Source of the DNA: Nocardioides sp. URHA0032
GTDB taxonomy: Bacteria; Actinomycetota; Actinomycetes; Propionibacteriales; Nocardioidaceae
Assembly (NCBI RefSeq): GCF_000620645.1
Contig: NZ_JIAV01000021.1
Span: 62,001-126,000 of the forward strand
Direction of reading: 5' to 3'
Length of the DNA: 64,000 bases
Shown: in pieces, positions 25,780 through 33,448 of the stretch
Numbering within the stretch: the first letter of the stretch is position 1
How the letters are laid out: every line of letters starts with the position of its first letter
Made by a program: the position numbers and the translations under genes
The notes under the pieces: model-generated
Database searches by the model: none
The model's input: the letters and a program-made list of their open reading frames with translations, nothing else
What the model was told of the DNA's origin: nothing

Positions 25780-26988
25780 GTGGACCTCGCGCACGCCCTG
25801 GCCGCCCTGCCCGCCGACCCCCGAGTGGTCGTGACCGGGAACCACGCGACCCCGTGGCACACCCTCGGTCTCGTCGACGAGGCCCTCGACTCCTACCGGC
25901 TCTGGGCGCTCAACGGGCAGCCCGGCCTGCCCGACCGCGACGGCGTGGTGCTCGAGACGTCGTTCGTCGGGCCGGGCCAGCGCCGCAGCGGGCGGCTGTC
26001 GTACCTGCCCTCCCGGCTCTCGATGGTGCCGAAGCTGTTCGGCACCGCGCTCCCTCCGGACCTGGTCGTGCTGCACACCAGCCGGCCGCGCGACGGCCAG
26101 GTGTCGCTCGGGGTGGAGGTGAACGTGCTGCCGGCCGCGATCGAGGCCGCCAGGCGGAGGGGCGGACTGGTGGTCGCCCAGGTGAACGACCAGATGCCGT
26201 GGACGTACGGCGATGCGCTGCTCGACCTCGACCTCGTCGACGTGCTGGTGGAGGCGGACGCCCCACTCCCGAGCGCGCCGGCGAGCGTCATCGACGAGCA
26301 CTCCGCCCGCATCGGCGCCCTGGTCGCCGAACGCGTGAGTGACGGGTCGACGCTGCAGGCCGGTATCGGCGCCGTACCCGACGCGACGTTGCACGGACTG
26401 ACCAGCCGCAGCGGGCTACGGGTCTGGACCGAGATGTTCTCCGACAGCGTCCTCGCGCTCGAGAAGGTCGGCGCCCTGGACCGGACCGTGCCGATCGCGG
26501 CGTCCTTCCTCTTCGGCTCACCCGAGCTGCTGGCGTGGGCGGACGACAACGAGCGGATCCTGATGCGCCGCACGGAGGTCACCAACAGCCCGGCCAGGAT
26601 CGCCCGGAACCAGCGCATGGTCAGCGTCAACACCGCCCTCCAGGTCGACCTCTTCGGCCAGGCCAACGCCTCCCGGATCAGCGCTCGGATCCACTCCGGC
26701 TTCGGGGGTCAGACCGACTTCTTCGTCGGCGCGATGCACAGCGAGGGCGGACAGGCCTTCATCGCGATGCGCTCTTGGCACCCCAAGGCCGACTGCTCGA
26801 CGATCGTGCCGCTGGTCGACGAGCCCGTGACGTCGTTCCAGATGACGGCAGTGGTCACCGAGCAGGGGGTGGCCGAGCTCTACGGCCGCGACCAGCGGGA
26901 GCAGGCCAGGCAGCTCATCGAGCATGCCGCCCACCCCAGCGTCCGCGAGGAGCTGCGCGAGGAGGCCGTGGCGCTGGGTCTGATGTGA
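25780..26988 (+). CDS. Acetyl-CoA hydrolase / CoA-transferase family protein
   Basis: A 402-residue class I CoA-transferase-type enzyme (acetyl-CoA hydrolase, 4-hydroxybutyrate or succinyl-CoA:CoA transferase relatives). Landmarks are LQAGIGAVPDATL, RMVSVNTALQVDLFGQANA, SGFGGQTDFFVGAMHSEGG and VVTEQGVAELYG near the C-terminus. Substrate pair unknown; acetate or a C4 acid would suit the neighbouring butyryl/crotonyl-CoA enzymes. GTG 25780 is taken; only a weak TGGAAT lies six bases before it. About 32 bases downstream of the lipoprotein gene. Confidence 0.82.
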   Translation: MDLAHALAALPADPRVVVTGNHATPWHTLGLVDEALDSYRLWALNGQPGLPDRDGVVLETSFVGPGQRRSGRLSYLPSRLSMVPKLFGTALPPDLVVLHTSRPRDGQVSLGVEVNVLPAAIEAARRRGGLVVAQVNDQMPWTYGDALLDLDLVDVLVEADAPLPSAPASVIDEHSARIGALVAERVSDGSTLQAGIGAVPDATLHGLTSRSGLRVWTEMFSDSVLALEKVGALDRTVPIAASFLFGSPELLAWADDNERILMRRTEVTNSPARIARNQRMVSVNTALQVDLFGQANASRISARIHSGFGGQTDFFVGAMHSEGGQAFIAMRSWHPKADCSTIVPLVDEPVTSFQMTAVVTEQGVAELYGRDQREQARQLIEHAAHPSVREELREEAVALGLM

Positions 26989-27020
26989 GGACCCGACCGG
27001 ACCTCCCTAGGATTGGTCGC

Positions 27021-27941
27021 ATGAGCCAGCAGCCGTTCTCCCGCCCCGGCGCCGTCGACCTCTCGGGCCTGTCCGGCGCCGCGCCGGGCGCCGCGCCCGC
27101 CGCGGCCTCCGCGGGCTCGTCGTACGCCGTCGTCGTGACGGAGGAGAACTTCCAGTCGACGATCGAGGCCTCCACCACGGCGCCGGTGTTCCTGGTGTTC
27201 TACTCGCCGACGCGGATGGCCGAGAGCGCCGACCTCGCGCGCGACCTGGAGACGCTGTCCGGCGAGTTCGAGGGCCGCTTCCTCGTGGGCCTCGTGGACA
27301 TCGACGAGACTCCGCAGATCGCCCAGGCCATGCAGATCCCGTCGATCCCGCTGGTCGTCGCGGTCCTCGACGGCCGTCCGGCGCCGCTGTTCCAGGAGGT
27401 GCTGCCGCTCGATCAGCTGCGCGTCCAGCTCACCCAGGTGATGCAGCAGCTCACGGTCAACGGCGTCGCCGGCCGGCACCAGCCGCGGCACGTCGGCGGC
27501 GCCGCGGGCCACGACGGCGAGGAGCTGGTCGACCCGCGGTACGCCGCGGCGCAGGACGCGCTCGGCGACGGTGACGTCGACCGGGCGGTCGCGGAGTATC
27601 AGAAGCTCGTGGACGCCAACCCGGCCGACGCCGAGGCCGCCGCCGGCCTGGCGATGGCGAAGGTGCTGCAGCGCACCCAGGGCGTCGACCTCGACGCCGC
27701 ACGGGAGGCCGCGGCCGCGAGCCCCGACGACGTCGACGCCCAGACGATGGTCGCGGACCTGGACCTGCTCGGCGGCCACGTCGAGGACGCGTTCGACCGG
27801 CTGGTCGGGCTGGTCCGTCGTACCGCCGGCGACGACCGGGACAGGGCGCGTGAGCACCTGCTCGGGCTGTTCGCGGCCGTCGGGAACGACGACCCGCGGG
27901 TGCTCAAGGGCCGGCAGAACCTGGCGTCTGCTCTCTTCTGA
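27021..27941 (+). CDS. CnoX/YbbN-like co-chaperone (thioredoxin fold plus TPR)
   Basis: A 306-residue cytoplasmic protein: a Pro/Ala-rich leader (1-35), a thioredoxin-like domain (about 38-140; VVVTEENFQSTIEAS, VFLVFYSPTRMAES, VDIDETPQIAQAMQIPSIP) and a C-terminal TPR-like helical region (about 170-300; YAAAQDALGDGDVDRAVAEYQKL). The CxxC redox pair is replaced by SPTR, so it cannot act as an oxidoreductase; the YbbN/CnoX family acts as a holdase linked to GroEL and DnaK. TAGGAT (27008-27013) lies seven bases before the ATG. The end overlaps the convergent LysR gene by 38 bases. Confidence 0.85.
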   Translation: MSQQPFSRPGAVDLSGLSGAAPGAAPAAASAGSSYAVVVTEENFQSTIEASTTAPVFLVFYSPTRMAESADLARDLETLSGEFEGRFLVGLVDIDETPQIAQAMQIPSIPLVVAVLDGRPAPLFQEVLPLDQLRVQLTQVMQQLTVNGVAGRHQPRHVGGAAGHDGEELVDPRYAAAQDALGDGDVDRAVAEYQKLVDANPADAEAAAGLAMAKVLQRTQGVDLDAAREAAAASPDDVDAQTMVADLDLLGGHVEDAFDRLVGLVRRTAGDDRDRAREHLLGLFAAVGNDDPRVLKGRQNLASALF

Positions 27942-28818
27942 GGGCGTCGAGCACGGCGAGCACCGCGGGGGAGTCCGCCATGCTGCGCCGGTGGACGGCG
28001 ATCACGTCGCGGGTCGGCTCGGGGTCGTGCGCCGGTACGCCGACCAGCTCGACGCCGAGCGGCTGGCGGCCCAGCCGGGGCACCAGTGCGATGCCGAGCC
28101 CCGCGCGCACGAGCGCGAGGTGGGAGTCGAACTCCATCGCGGTGTGGGCGATGCGGGGGAGCCGGCCGGTGCCGGCGTACATCCGGGTCAGCCACTGGCG
28201 GCAGATCGTGCCCTCCGGGGTGGCGATCCAGTCCTCGTCGACGAGGTCGTGCGGGGTCACCGCCGACCGGTCGGCCAGTCGGTGGGTGCGGTGCACGACC
28301 ACGTCCGCGACGTCGCGGGCGACCACGGTCGCCAGCAGGTGGTCGGGGATCGCGATCGGCACGTCTCCCCATCGGTGCACGACGCCGAGGTCGCTCTGGC
28401 CGGACCCGACCAGGTCGACGGTGTCCCAGGGCTCCCGCTCGGTCAGCGACAGGGCGAGGTCGGGGTGGGCATCGCGCAGCGCGCGCACGACGGGTGCGAC
28501 CAGCCCGCGCATCGCGGTCGAGAACGCCGTCAGCCGCAGCCGGCCGGCCACGGCGCCGGCTCGCCGGTGCAGCGTGGACTCGACCTCCTCGAGATCGGCG
28601 AGCAGCCGGCCGCCGGCGTCGACGAGATGGCGACCGTGGTCGGTGAGCATCACGCCGCGGCCCACCCGCTCCAGCAACGGGACGCCGGTCTGCTTCTCCA
28701 GCCGCTTCACCTGCTGAGATACCGCGCTGGGCGTGAAGCCGAGCGCGTCGGCCGCCGCGACGACCGAGCCGTGGGTGTCGACGGCCCGGAGGCTGGCCAG
28801 GGCCGCGAGGTCGATCAT
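27904..28818 (-). CDS. LysR-family transcriptional regulator
   Basis: A 304-residue LTTR. N-terminal helix-turn-helix: LASLRAVDTHGSVVAAADAL, FTPSAVSQQVKRLEKQTG, then a linker helix and a two-lobe effector domain (about 90-300) containing LVGSGQSDLGVVHRW and LVRAGLGIALVPRLG. TAGCAT (28825-28830, leftward) lies six bases before ATG 28818. The divergent EamA transporter starts 72 bases away; LTTRs commonly activate such divergent neighbours, so the exporter is its probable target. Effector unknown. Confidence 0.88.
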   Translation of the reverse strand: MIDLAALASLRAVDTHGSVVAAADALGFTPSAVSQQVKRLEKQTGVPLLERVGRGVMLTDHGRHLVDAGGRLLADLEEVESTLHRRAGAVAGRLRLTAFSTAMRGLVAPVVRALRDAHPDLALSLTEREPWDTVDLVGSGQSDLGVVHRWGDVPIAIPDHLLATVVARDVADVVVHRTHRLADRSAVTPHDLVDEDWIATPEGTICRQWLTRMYAGTGRLPRIAHTAMEFDSHLALVRAGLGIALVPRLGRQPLGVELVGVPAHDPEPTRDVIAVHRRSMADSPAVLAVLDALRREQTPGSAGP

Positions 28819-28890
28819 GCAGCGATGCTACATCGATCCGTGCAGGATCATTCGCTGGTGCTTCACGGTCGTTCCCGGCACCGTGGACCC

Positions 28891-29874
28891 GTGAACCGCC
28901 GCGACTCCCTCCTGGCCGCTCTGGTCGCCTCGATCTGGGGCTTCAACTTCGTGGTGATCGACTGGGGCATGGCGGGCATCCCGCCGCTGCTGTTCGCGGC
29001 GATCCGGTTCACGTTCGTGGTCGTGCCGGCCGTCTTCTTCGTCGCGCGACCGGACGCACCGTGGCGGGTGGTCGCCGCGGTCGGGGTGTTCATGTCGCTG
29101 GGCCAGTTCGGCTTCCTGTACGTCTCGATGGACGCCGGCATGCCGCCCGGCCTGGCCGCGCTGGTGCTCCAGGCCCAGGTGATCTTCACGATCCTCATCG
29201 CCGCTGGGGTGCTGCGCGAGCTGCCGACCCCCGCGCAGGTCGCCGGTGTGCTGATCGGCACGGTCGGCCTCGCCGTCGTCGCGGTCGGGCGGGGCGGGAA
29301 CATCACCGCGACCGCCCTCGCGCTCTGCGTGCTCGCCGCGCTGTCGTGGGGGATCGGCAACGTGATCAGCCGCTCCTCCGGCGTACGCGGAGGGCTGTCG
29401 CTGACCGTCTGGTCGGCGGTCGTGGTGCCGGTTCCGCTGCTCGCGCTCTCGCTCGCGGTCGACGGGCCGGCGGCGGTGGGCGACGCGCTGGCGTCGTTCT
29501 CCTGGCAGGCCGCCCTCTCGACGCTCTACACCGCCGGGCTCGCCTCGCTGGTCGGGTACGGCGTGTTCAACACGCTGCTGTCGCGCAACCCGTCGTCCTC
29601 GGTGGTGCCGTGGGTGCTGCTGGCCCCGGTCGTCGCGATGGCCTCGGCCTGGACGCTGCTCGACCAGCGGCCGAACGGCGCCGAGCTCGCCGGCGGCCTG
29701 GTGCTGGTCGCCGGCGTGCTCGTCGCGATGCGGCCTCCTCGGTGGGGGCTAGGCCGCCGGCCCCTTGGCGCGGACGTCGGCGACGGCGCCCATGGCCTGC
29801 CGGAGCTCGGCCAGCCAGTCGCCCTCGTGCTGCCCGACGAGCCGGACGCACCAGGCGAGCGCATCGGAGCGTGA
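28891..29874 (+). CDS. EamA family transporter with extended tail
   Basis: A 327-residue DMT-superfamily permease with ten TM helices in two EamA repeats (AALVASIWGFNFVVIDWG at the start; LLSRNPSSSVVPWVLLAPVV in TM9). Core homology ends near residue 286 (VLVAMRPPRW); the last 40 residues are soluble-looking and run 126 bases antisense into the convergent gene at 29749. A TAG one frame over (29750-29752) sits exactly where the core ends, so the tail may come from a lost stop or frame slip. GTG 28891, divergent from the LysR gene that may control it. Confidence 0.82.
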   Translation: MNRRDSLLAALVASIWGFNFVVIDWGMAGIPPLLFAAIRFTFVVVPAVFFVARPDAPWRVVAAVGVFMSLGQFGFLYVSMDAGMPPGLAALVLQAQVIFTILIAAGVLRELPTPAQVAGVLIGTVGLAVVAVGRGGNITATALALCVLAALSWGIGNVISRSSGVRGGLSLTVWSAVVVPVPLLALSLAVDGPAAVGDALASFSWQAALSTLYTAGLASLVGYGVFNTLLSRNPSSSVVPWVLLAPVVAMASAWTLLDQRPNGAELAGGLVLVAGVLVAMRPPRWGLGRRPLGADVGDGAHGLPELGQPVALVLPDEPDAPGERIGA

Positions 29875-30258
29875 CCGCGCCACCCCGGCGTCGACCAGGG
29901 TGTCGAGCACCAGTCGCTGGGGCTGGCGCAGCCGGGTCATCACCGGTGCGGAGACGTGGGTCCACAGCTCGCGGTGCTCGCCGACGGCCACGCCCCACGA
30001 GACCTTGCGCTCGAACCGGTGCTGCGCCTCCTGCGCGATCTCCATCCGCTGCTCGCGGCTGTCCTCCCGGAACGCCGACGCGCGACCCGAGCGCGCCTCG
30101 GCCAGTGCCGCGTCCGAGCCCTGGGGCTCGGCGTCGGCGATCGTCAGCACGACCGTGATCTCCTCACGGTCGACCATGACGTCGGCGGGTTGCCAGTCCG
30201 CCGGGAGCCGGCCGGCGAACCAGCCCGTCACGCGCTCCTTCATCTCTTCAGTAATCAT
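29749..30258 (-). CDS. Conserved hypothetical protein, actinobacterial type
   Basis: A 169-residue soluble protein I do not recognise. It has an alpha/beta N-terminal part (EEMKERVTGWFAGRLP, VDREEITVVLTIADAEPQ), a charged helical middle (AREDS-type stretch FREDSREQRMEIAQEAQ, where QRMEIAQEAQHRFERKVSWG is well formed) and a C-terminal segment (LDTLVDAGVARSRSDALAWC, LVGQHEGDWLAELRQAM) that looks like a ribbon-helix-helix-like or ParD-like unit: RSRSDALAWCVRLVG is typical of such folds. Possibly a DNA-binding protein. ATG 30258 or ATG 30243 are both possible. The copy of the 42-bp palindrome lies 32 bases upstream. Confidence 0.6.
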   Translation of the reverse strand: MITEEMKERVTGWFAGRLPADWQPADVMVDREEITVVLTIADAEPQGSDAALAEARSGRASAFREDSREQRMEIAQEAQHRFERKVSWGVAVGEHRELWTHVSAPVMTRLRQPQRLVLDTLVDAGVARSRSDALAWCVRLVGQHEGDWLAELRQAMGAVADVRAKGPAA

Positions 30259-30290
30259 GTAATCATCGTTGCACGCGGGGTCAAGTCCAT

Positions 30291-30332
30291 GCCGAGTCGG
30301 CGCTGTCTCAGCTGAGACAGCGCCGACTCGGC
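30291..30332. repeat. 42-bp perfect palindromic repeat, copy 1
   Basis: Two 21-base arms with no loop: GCCGAGTCGGCGC-T-GTCTCAG followed by its exact complement, centred on CAGCTG. The same element, with one compensated base change in each arm, recurs at 45285-45326. It lies between the NUDIX gene and the next leftward gene, so it may act as a terminator or be a REP-like mobile palindrome. Confidence 0.85.
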
Positions 30333-30333
30333 A

Positions 30334-30354
30334 CTGAGATTGCGCCGACTCGGC
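30334..30354. repeat. Extra degenerate half-arm of the palindromic repeat
   Basis: CTGAGA-TT-GCGCCGACTCGGC, one more right arm directly after copy 1, differing at two bases from it and at one from copy 2. It ends one base before the NUDIX stop codon. Together with copy 1 it makes an arm, complement, complement arrangement, which suggests partial tandem duplication. Confidence 0.75.
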
Positions 30355-30355
30355 G

Positions 30356-31117
30356 TCAGGGGCGGCCGGACTCCGTGTACGCCGGGCCGGCGCCGTCGAC
30401 GTTCGCCATGGCGGCCGCGACCCGTCGCGCGGTGAAGTCCGCGCACCGCTCGGCGACCTGCTCGGCGGTGCAGAACTCCGCGGACCGGATCTCGCGGGTC
30501 TGCCGCACCACGGAGTCCAGGAGAGCGGGGTCGTGGACGCCGCCGTCGAAGACCAGGCACAGCGCGTCGTCCCAGCCGCTCCACGGCGGTAGCCAGTCGG
30601 TGAGCAGCAGGCGTCCGGCGGGCAGGGTCAATCCCAGCTCCTCCTCGACCTCGCGGGCGACGGCGACGTGGGGGGACTCGCCGACCTCGACGACGCCGCC
30701 GGGGAGGTCCCAGTCCTGCTTGTAGGTGAGCTGGCAGAGCAGCACCCGGGCGTCCGGCGTGCGGAGCAGCAGCTGGCTGATCGCGCGCTTGCGCGGGAGG
30801 AACGAGTTCAGCAGCGCCCGGAACCCTTCCGGCTCGTGCACCGGTACGTCGGTGGCCAGCCGCGCGTACACGATCCGGTCCACCGTCTCGCCCGCGACCG
30901 TGACGCCGCGCATCACGCCCTCGCGGCGCAGGCCCGACCAGGTGGCGGTGCGCTGCGCGGCCTCGTCCTCCGGATCGACCAGGGCCTCGACGCGCGCGTG
31001 GTCGACGAGCGCGGCTGCGACCTCGTGGCGTACGACGTCGACCGGGTCGTCGGCGGTCCAGCTGATCCGGGCGATTCCCTCCGCGACGGTCGTCACGGTG
31101 GTGGTCGGCTGGGTCAC
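30356..31117 (-). CDS. GNAT-like plus NUDIX hydrolase fusion protein
   Basis: A 253-residue two-part protein. The first 115 residues carry the tail half of a GNAT acetyltransferase (RTATWSGLRREGVMRGV and IVYARLATDVPV); residues about 120-235 form a NUDIX domain with the complete box, GGVVEVGESPHVAVA followed by REVEEELGL. NUDIX enzymes split nucleoside diphosphate-linked compounds; the substrate here is unknown. GTG 31117 is chosen because TAGAGT (31125-31130, leftward) lies seven bases upstream; the longer frame reading from 31195 lacks homology. A 16-bp palindrome GCTCGGCCGGCCGAGC (31140-31155) lies just upstream of the -10 box. Confidence 0.82.
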   Translation of the reverse strand: MTQPTTTVTTVAEGIARISWTADDPVDVVRHEVAAALVDHARVEALVDPEDEAAQRTATWSGLRREGVMRGVTVAGETVDRIVYARLATDVPVHEPEGFRALLNSFLPRKRAISQLLLRTPDARVLLCQLTYKQDWDLPGGVVEVGESPHVAVAREVEEELGLTLPAGRLLLTDWLPPWSGWDDALCLVFDGGVHDPALLDSVVRQTREIRSAEFCTAEQVAERCADFTARRVAAAMANVDGAGPAYTESGRP

Positions 31118-31188
31118 GGACAGAACTCTAACGATCGCGGCTCGGCCGGCCGAGCATGTCCGGCTCGGGGTTGTCCGCCGAAACCCGA

Positions 31189-31250
31189 CCGACACGCCGT
31201 ACGGTGCCGGCGTGTCGGGCGGGTTTCTCCGGTCAGCCGGAGAAACCCGC
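31189..31250 (-). terminator. Tandem hairpin terminators after glgB
   Basis: Five bases past the glgB stop is GCGGGTTTCTCCGG / CCGGAGAAACCCGC (31219-31250; perfect 14-bp arms, loop TCAG). Directly after it comes CCGACACGCC / GGCGTGTCGG (31189-31218; 10-bp arms). A weaker third stem of CGGG-type arms follows near 31167-31187. They should end the glgE-treS-mak-glgB message. Confidence 0.7.
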
Positions 31251-31255
31251 TGCGT

Positions 31256-33448
31256 TCACACCCGCCGCCGGAACCACACCGTCGCCAGCGGGGGTACGAC
31301 GATGGTCGCGTGTGCGGGCTGGCCGGACCACTCGCCGGGGACGGCCGTGATCGCGCCGAAGTTGCCGACGCCCGAGCCGGAGTACGCCTCGGCGTCGGTG
31401 TTCACGATCTCCTCCCACTCACCGGCCGCGGGCAGGCCGAGCCGGTAGTCGTCGTGCGGCACCGCGGCGAAGTTCGCGACGCACGCCACGTCGGGCTCCC
31501 CGTCGCGGCCGTGGCGCACCCAGGTGAAGAGGTTCCGCCCGGCGTCGTTGGCGTCGATCCACTGGAAGCCGCCGGGGTCACCGTCCCGGCTCCACAGCGC
31601 CGGGGAGGCGACGTACGCCGCGTTCAGGTCGCGCACGAGCGACTGCACGCCGCGGTGCTCGGGGTGGTCCAGCAGCCACCAGTCGAGCTCGCGCGACTCC
31701 GCCCACTCGGACTCCTGGCCGAGCTCGATGCCCATGAACGTCAGCTGCTTGCCCGGGTGCGCCCACATGTAGGCCAGGTAGGCGCGCACGTTCGCGAGCT
31801 GCTGCCAGCGGTCGCCGGGCATCTTGCGCAGCAGCGAGCCCTTCCCGTGCACGACCTCGTCGTGGCTGAGCGGGAGCACGAAGTTCTCGGAGAATGCGTA
31901 GACCAGCGAGAACGTCAGCTCGCCGTGGTGATATGCGCGGTAGATCGGCTCGTGCGACAGGTAGTCCAGCGAGTCGTGCATCCAGCCCATGTTCCACTTG
32001 AAGCCGAAGCCGAGGCCGTCGCTGTCGGTCGAGCGGGTGACGCCCGGCCAGGACGTCGACTCCTCGGCGATGGTGGTGACGCCGGGGACCCGCTTGTAGA
32101 CGGTCGCGTTCATCTCCTGGAGGAACTGCACGGCCTCGAGGTTCTCGTGGCCGCCGTGGATGTTCGGCGACCACTCGCCCTCCTCCCGCGCGTAGTCGAG
32201 GTAGAGCATCGACGCGACGCCGTCGACCCGGAGCCCGTCCGCGTGGAACTCCTCGAGCCAGTAGAGCGCGTTGGCGTACAGGAAGTTCCGCACCTCGGGC
32301 CGGCCGAAGTTGAAGATGTGCGAGCCCCACTCCTTGTGCCAGCCGCGCTGCGGGTTCGGGTCCTCATAGAGCGGCGTGCCGTCGAACCGGGCCAGCGCCC
32401 ACTCGTCGGTCGCGAAGTGGCCGGGCACCCAGTCCAGGATCACGCCGACCCCGGCCTGGTGCAGGCGGTCGACGAGGAGCCGGAAGCCGTCGGGGTCGCC
32501 GAACCGCGAGTCCGGCGCGAAGTACGACGTCACGTGATAGCCCCACGACCCGCCGAACGGATGCTGCATCACCGGCATCAGCTCGACGTGGGTGAAGCCC
32601 AGGCCGGCGACGTACGCCGGGAGGTCGTCGGCGAGCTCGGCCCACGACCAGTAGCGGCCGTCGGGGTGCTTCTTCCAGGACCCGAGGTGCATCTCGTAGA
32701 CGCTCATCGGCTCGGCGACCGGCTGCCTCGACGCACGCTCGCGCAGCCACGCGTCGTCGCCCCAGGAGTAGGAGGACTCGAAGATCCTGGACGCCGTGTC
32801 GGCGGGCTGCTCGGCCCAGAACGCCATCGGGTCGGCCTTCTCGCGCCACTCGCCGTCGGGGCCGAGGATGACGTACTTGTACGCCGCACCGGTGCCGACG
32901 CCCGGCACGAAGAGCTCCCACACCCCGGAGGTGCCGAGCTGGCGCATCGGGTGCTCGCGGCCGTCCCAGCTGTTGAAGTCGGCCTTGAGCCGGATCGCCC
33001 GGGCGTTCGGCGCCCAGACGGCGAACGACGTGCCGGTCACCGGCTCGAGGGCCCCGGGGTAGTGGTGCACGCGGGCGCCGAGGACGTCCCACAGCTGCTC
33101 GTGCCGGCCCTCGTTGATCAGGTGCAGGTCCATCTCGCCGAGGGTCGGGAGGAAGCGGTACGGGTCGTCGGTGACGTGCTCGTCGGGTCCGTAGCTGACC
33201 GCGAGCCGGTAGTCCGGCACGTCCGGGACCGGCAGCACGCCGGACCAGATGCCTTCGTGCTCGTGGGTCAGCTCCGCCTCTCCGCCGTCCCAGCGCACCA
33301 CGACCCGGGAGGCGAGCGGCCTGAGCACCCGGACCGTCACCCCGCCGTCGTGCGGGTGCGGGCCGAGGACTCCGTGCGGGTTGCCGTGCTCGCCGCGCAC
33401 CACCTGCGTGAGCTCGGCTGGGGACACGTCCAGGAGCTTCGCGGTCAT
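31256..33448 (-). CDS. glgB: 1,4-alpha-glucan branching enzyme GlgB
   Basis: A 730-residue GH13 enzyme that makes alpha-1,6 branches in glycogen-like glucan. N-terminal CBM48-type domains (about 1-230, with GTSFAVWAPNARAIRLKADF), then the (beta/alpha)8 barrel with the nucleophile Asp in GLRVDGVASM (about 407), acid Glu in TIAEESTSWP (about 459) and Asp in LSHDEVVHGKGS (about 530), and a C-terminal beta domain. ATG 33448 shares one base with the stop of the maltokinase gene (TGATG), so the true start is fixed there; the apparent longer frame upstream is antisense-type noise. Last gene of the GlgE-pathway operon. Confidence 0.95.
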   Translation of the reverse strand: MTAKLLDVSPAELTQVVRGEHGNPHGVLGPHPHDGGVTVRVLRPLASRVVVRWDGGEAELTHEHEGIWSGVLPVPDVPDYRLAVSYGPDEHVTDDPYRFLPTLGEMDLHLINEGRHEQLWDVLGARVHHYPGALEPVTGTSFAVWAPNARAIRLKADFNSWDGREHPMRQLGTSGVWELFVPGVGTGAAYKYVILGPDGEWREKADPMAFWAEQPADTASRIFESSYSWGDDAWLRERASRQPVAEPMSVYEMHLGSWKKHPDGRYWSWAELADDLPAYVAGLGFTHVELMPVMQHPFGGSWGYHVTSYFAPDSRFGDPDGFRLLVDRLHQAGVGVILDWVPGHFATDEWALARFDGTPLYEDPNPQRGWHKEWGSHIFNFGRPEVRNFLYANALYWLEEFHADGLRVDGVASMLYLDYAREEGEWSPNIHGGHENLEAVQFLQEMNATVYKRVPGVTTIAEESTSWPGVTRSTDSDGLGFGFKWNMGWMHDSLDYLSHEPIYRAYHHGELTFSLVYAFSENFVLPLSHDEVVHGKGSLLRKMPGDRWQQLANVRAYLAYMWAHPGKQLTFMGIELGQESEWAESRELDWWLLDHPEHRGVQSLVRDLNAAYVASPALWSRDGDPGGFQWIDANDAGRNLFTWVRHGRDGEPDVACVANFAAVPHDDYRLGLPAAGEWEEIVNTDAEAYSGSGVGNFGAITAVPGEWSGQPAHATIVVPPLATVWFRRRV

